From the NCBI GenBank assembly GCA_905210415.1, contig CAJLWM010000006.1:4477-68476 (forward strand): a stretch of 64,000 nt of DNA. The letters run 5' to 3'. Under the pieces are notes generated by a model. It made no database searches, had not been told where the DNA came from, and was given only the letters and a program-made list of their open reading frames with translations. The translations under genes were made by a program, and so were the position numbers. Source of the stretch: an uncultured Prevotellaceae bacterium. Lineage in GTDB: Bacteria; Bacteroidota; Bacteroidia; Bacteroidales; Muribaculaceae. Below, in pieces: positions 61,390-64,000 of this stretch. Positions within the stretch are counted from its first letter, which is position 1, and every line of letters begins with the position of its first letter.

Positions 61390-63801
61390 ATGGCAGAACA
61401 ATTAGACAATTTTGAGCAGAGTGGTGATTCTATCACTTTGTCAGACATCTGGGGATTGTTTTTATCAAACTGGAAATGGTTTTTGGTGTCGGTGGTTGCA
61501 TTCGTTGGCATCGCATTGATGTATGCGCTACGCATTGAGCCTACCTACGAGCAATCGGCATCAGTGATGATTAAGGAGGACGGCAAGGGCGGTTCTTCGG
61601 CAATGGATGTGGCTTCGGCATTCTCCGACATGGGATTGGGAACCACAAAGAGTGATGTGAACAATGAGGTTGAGGTGTTTAAGTCGCCCGACGTGATTTT
61701 GGAGACCATCAAGCGTCTAAACCTTGATGTGAAATATTACACCGACGGTTCGTTCCACAGAGTTACCCTCTATGGCGCCACAAGCCCAATTATCGCTTCG
61801 TTGGCTAACGTGAAAGACGACGAGAGTTGCACATTCACTGTAGAACTTGGTAATAATGGCAGCGTAGAGATCTCAGATATGGTGTTTAAGAAGGAAGAAT
61901 CGAGTGGCACCTATAAGGGTAAGATCGGTCAGCCAATCAAGACTATCGCCGGCAATGTGGTGATAATGGCATCTCCATCGTATGTGAAGAAAGCCAATGC
62001 TAAGGCTGTGAATCGCATCTACGTGAGCAAGATCACTTCAGAGGCATCGGTAGCATCGTCGGTTAAGCGACTGAATGTGGCTACAAACAGCAAGCAAAAC
62101 ACAGTGATTGATATCGCATATACTGATGTGAATATTGATCGTGCAAAGGATTTTATCAACACCCTTATCGCTGTTTACAACGAGCACTGGGAGGAAGACA
62201 AGAACCAAATAGCTGTGTCAACATCTAAGTTTATCAACGATCGCCTGCGCGTGATTGAGGGCGAACTTGGCAACGTGGATGCCGACATTAGTTCATATAA
62301 GAGTGCCAATATGGTGCCAGACGTGGCTGCTGCTGGTGCTTTGTATATGCAAGAGGCAAACATGTCGACCCAAAACTTGATGAATCTCAACAACCAGTTG
62401 TATATGGCTAAGACCATTCGTGCTGGCATCGTGAGTGGCAATGATGTGAACCTGTTTAAGTTGTTGCCTGCAAATAGCGGCGTGGAGAATGTCGGTGTTG
62501 AAAATCAAATCAGCGAATTTAATAAGACTCTCTTGCAACGTAACAATTTTGTTGCCAACAGTTCTACAGAGAACCCTTTCGTTAAGGATTTAGACGCAAA
62601 ACTTGTTGCAATGCGCCAAGCAATCTCGCAGAGCCTCGATTATGTTGTGACATCGCTTAACTCACAAATCAAGAGCTTGCAAGGCTACAATGCACGCGCA
62701 TTGACCGGCATTCAAAACAACCCAACACAGGCCAAGAGTCTTCTCTCTGTTGAGCGTCAGCAGAAGGTGAAGGAAAGCTTGTATCTCTTCTTGTTGCAGA
62801 AGCGCGAGGAGAACGAATTGAAACAAGCGTTTACTGCATACAACACTCGCATCGTATCGAGCCCTCACGGCAGCAGTGCGCCAATTGGCCCTCAGAAGGC
62901 TAAAATCCTTATGGTGGCATTCATCCTTGGTTTGGCATTGCCTGGTGGCGTGCTTTATGCAATGACTATGCTCAACACCAAGGTGCGTGGCCGCAAGGAT
63001 GTGGTAGATGCTGTGACTATGCCATTTGTTGGTGAAGTGCCAAGCATCGAGCCAAAGCGCCACATCTGGGAAAAGAAGAAGGTGAGCAGCGTTCGTAAGG
63101 TGGTAGTGGAAGAAGGTAGCCGAAACATCATCAATGAGGCATTCCGTATCCTGCGCACCAACGTGGAATTCTTGGTTGACAAGGATCGCACAAAGAATGT
63201 GTTTGCCGTGTCGTCATATAACCCTGGTTCGGGTAAGACATTTATCGCAATCAACCTTGCGGTGTCATATTTGATAAAGGGCAAGAAGGTGCTTGTGATT
63301 GACTGTGACGTCCGTCATGCTTCGTTGTCGAAGTCGCTGGGTATGGGCGGTATCGGTTTGGTGCACTATCTCACTGGTCAAGTTGACTCGCTTGAAAAAA
63401 CTATCCACACAAGCAAGCACAATCTGCAATACATACCAGTTGGCGTGATTCCTACAAACCCAACCGAATTGCTTCAAGGCGAAAAGTTCTCACAGATAAT
63501 TGAGCAATTGCGTGGCAAATATGATATGATTTTCATCGACTGTCCACCAGTGAACATTGTTGCAGATACATCGATCATTGAGCAATTGGTAGACAGAACA
63601 TTGTTTATCATTCGCGCTGGCTTGCTTGAACGCAGTATGTTGCCAGTTCTTGAAAACGACTATCGCAACGATAAATTTAAGAATATGGCGCTTGTGCTTA
63701 ACGGCACCACAACGGCCGGTGGCTCGTATGGCTATGGTTATGGCTACGGATACGGCTATTATGGCAGTGGCGCTAAGAACTCGAAGTATTATTCAGATTA
63801 A
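61390..63801 (+). CDS. Wzc-like polysaccharide co-polymerase / tyrosine autokinase
   Basis: Inner-membrane chain-length regulator and BY-kinase (803 residues). A first helix (about 27-50) is followed by a periplasmic Wzz domain with a coiled-coil middle, and a second helix (about 508-530, ILMVAFILGLALPGGVLYAM). The cytoplasmic kinase has Walker A (SSYNPGSGKTFIAINLAV), A' (VLVIDCDVRHASLSKSLG) and Walker B (YDMIFIDCPPVN). The end is an unusual Gly-Tyr run (YGYGYGYGYGYYGSG, about 782-796), the tyrosine cluster whose phosphorylation state controls such proteins. It pairs with the Wza-like gene. Confidence 0.95.
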   Translation: MAEQLDNFEQSGDSITLSDIWGLFLSNWKWFLVSVVAFVGIALMYALRIEPTYEQSASVMIKEDGKGGSSAMDVASAFSDMGLGTTKSDVNNEVEVFKSPDVILETIKRLNLDVKYYTDGSFHRVTLYGATSPIIASLANVKDDESCTFTVELGNNGSVEISDMVFKKEESSGTYKGKIGQPIKTIAGNVVIMASPSYVKKANAKAVNRIYVSKITSEASVASSVKRLNVATNSKQNTVIDIAYTDVNIDRAKDFINTLIAVYNEHWEEDKNQIAVSTSKFINDRLRVIEGELGNVDADISSYKSANMVPDVAAAGALYMQEANMSTQNLMNLNNQLYMAKTIRAGIVSGNDVNLFKLLPANSGVENVGVENQISEFNKTLLQRNNFVANSSTENPFVKDLDAKLVAMRQAISQSLDYVVTSLNSQIKSLQGYNARALTGIQNNPTQAKSLLSVERQQKVKESLYLFLLQKREENELKQAFTAYNTRIVSSPHGSSAPIGPQKAKILMVAFILGLALPGGVLYAMTMLNTKVRGRKDVVDAVTMPFVGEVPSIEPKRHIWEKKKVSSVRKVVVEEGSRNIINEAFRILRTNVEFLVDKDRTKNVFAVSSYNPGSGKTFIAINLAVSYLIKGKKVLVIDCDVRHASLSKSLGMGGIGLVHYLTGQVDSLEKTIHTSKHNLQYIPVGVIPTNPTELLQGEKFSQIIEQLRGKYDMIFIDCPPVNIVADTSIIEQLVDRTLFIIRAGLLERSMLPVLENDYRNDKFKNMALVLNGTTTAGGSYGYGYGYGYGYYGSGAKNSKYYSD

Positions 63802-63821
63802 TGATATAATCACATATACTC

Positions 63822-63860
63822 AAAAAATGCTGCTCGACGATGGTCGGACAGCATTTTTTT
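63822..63860 (+). terminator. Terminator after the Wzc gene
   Basis: AAAAAATGCTG / CAGCATTTTTTT with an inner CGAC/GTCG helix, ending in seven T. Genes further along the locus must be transcribed by read-through or their own promoter. Confidence 0.8.
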
Positions 63861-63899
63861 GATTTCTGTTAAGGGGTTGTATCGTTAGTGGATTATTTA

Positions 63900-63956
63900 C
63901 CCCAATTCGGGCATTAGGGCTTGGAATGGTTTCGGAATTTTAGAAGCGCAGATTTT
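63900..63956 (-). repeat. Long copy B of the dispersed intergenic repeat
   Basis: Reverse complement of copy A at 57110-57166 (roughly 50 of 58 positions). It starts right after the Wzc terminator. The remainder to 64000 holds no recognisable gene. Confidence 0.8.
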
Positions 63957-64000
63957 ATGGGGCTTTCCGCGCTGTCGGAAAACGCTTGCCGGTAGGGACG

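Noticed and set aside
1..64000. CRISPR arrays, prophage, insertion sequences, integrases and rRNA genes
   Set aside because: I looked for regularly spaced direct repeats, transposase or integrase motifs and rRNA signatures and saw none; the only repeats are the dispersed intergenic element and domain repeats inside proteins.

Overview
The window reads as chromosome of a Bacteroidales bacterium, most like a Muribaculaceae- or Prevotella-type gut anaerobe. The evidence is the gene content: a Na+-translocating NADH:quinone reductase, the type IX secretion system (T9SS) proteins SprA, PorV and PorU, BspA-like leucine-rich repeats, DUF3078 and DUF3256 proteins, a GGGtGRT protein and a GH84 glucosaminidase. 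Many promoters also carry the Bacteroidetes -7 element TAnnTTTG with a TTTG-like -33 box about 20 bases upstream. I see no phage, transposase, integrase, plasmid or CRISPR genes, so this is mostly core genome.

Layout. 1-2086 (minus): start of nqrB and complete nqrA. 2315-9184 (plus): an ExbB-ExbD-ExbD-TonB energy-transduction cluster, a terminator, then a small membrane protein, a PstS-like lipoprotein and a TPR protein. 9260-13710: two tandem secreted subtilases with T9SS-type C-termini. 13748-21872: ruvA and the giant T9SS translocon gene sprA. 22028-27515: a small acidic protein, a cyclophilin, an M16 peptidase, a putative porin and a solute-binding-like protein. 27517-31960 (minus): DEAD-box helicase, DUF3256 protein, xseA, xseB and a small basic protein. 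32337-34649 (plus): a four-module NPCBM-like protein. 34758-45751 (minus): mrp, trmB, an LRR/dockerin protein, rpmA, rplU, ispF, porV, a PorU-like protease and a degenerate FAH-fold protein. 45824-49269 (minus): rex and a GH84 enzyme. 49526-56940 (plus): a second PorU-like protease, a DUF3078 protein, two unknown secreted proteins and a PepC-type peptidase. 57308-59650 (minus): GGGtGRT protein, NifU-like protein and a small conserved-looking ORF. 59801-63801 (plus): a small lipoprotein, tRNA-Gly(CCC), and the Wza and Wzc genes that open an exopolysaccharide locus running toward the right edge.

How it fits together. The T9SS theme runs through the window: SprA is the outer-membrane channel, PorV shuttles cargo, the PorU-like proteases cleave the sorting domain, and the two subtilases look like cargo. 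NQR, ExbBD/TonB and Rex belong to ion-motive and redox energy management.

Things that stand out: two genes whose C-termini appear displaced by single-base frameshifts (GH84 and the DEAD helicase), a dispersed intergenic repeat with two long copies and two further cores, two PorU paralogues with different active-site surroundings, an FAH-fold protein that seems to have lost all three metal ligands, the uncharacterised GGGtGRT/NifU-like pair, and a hydrophobic glycine-rich insert inside an NPCBM-like domain. All family assignments come from reading the sequence and recalled family knowledge; no database search was run.
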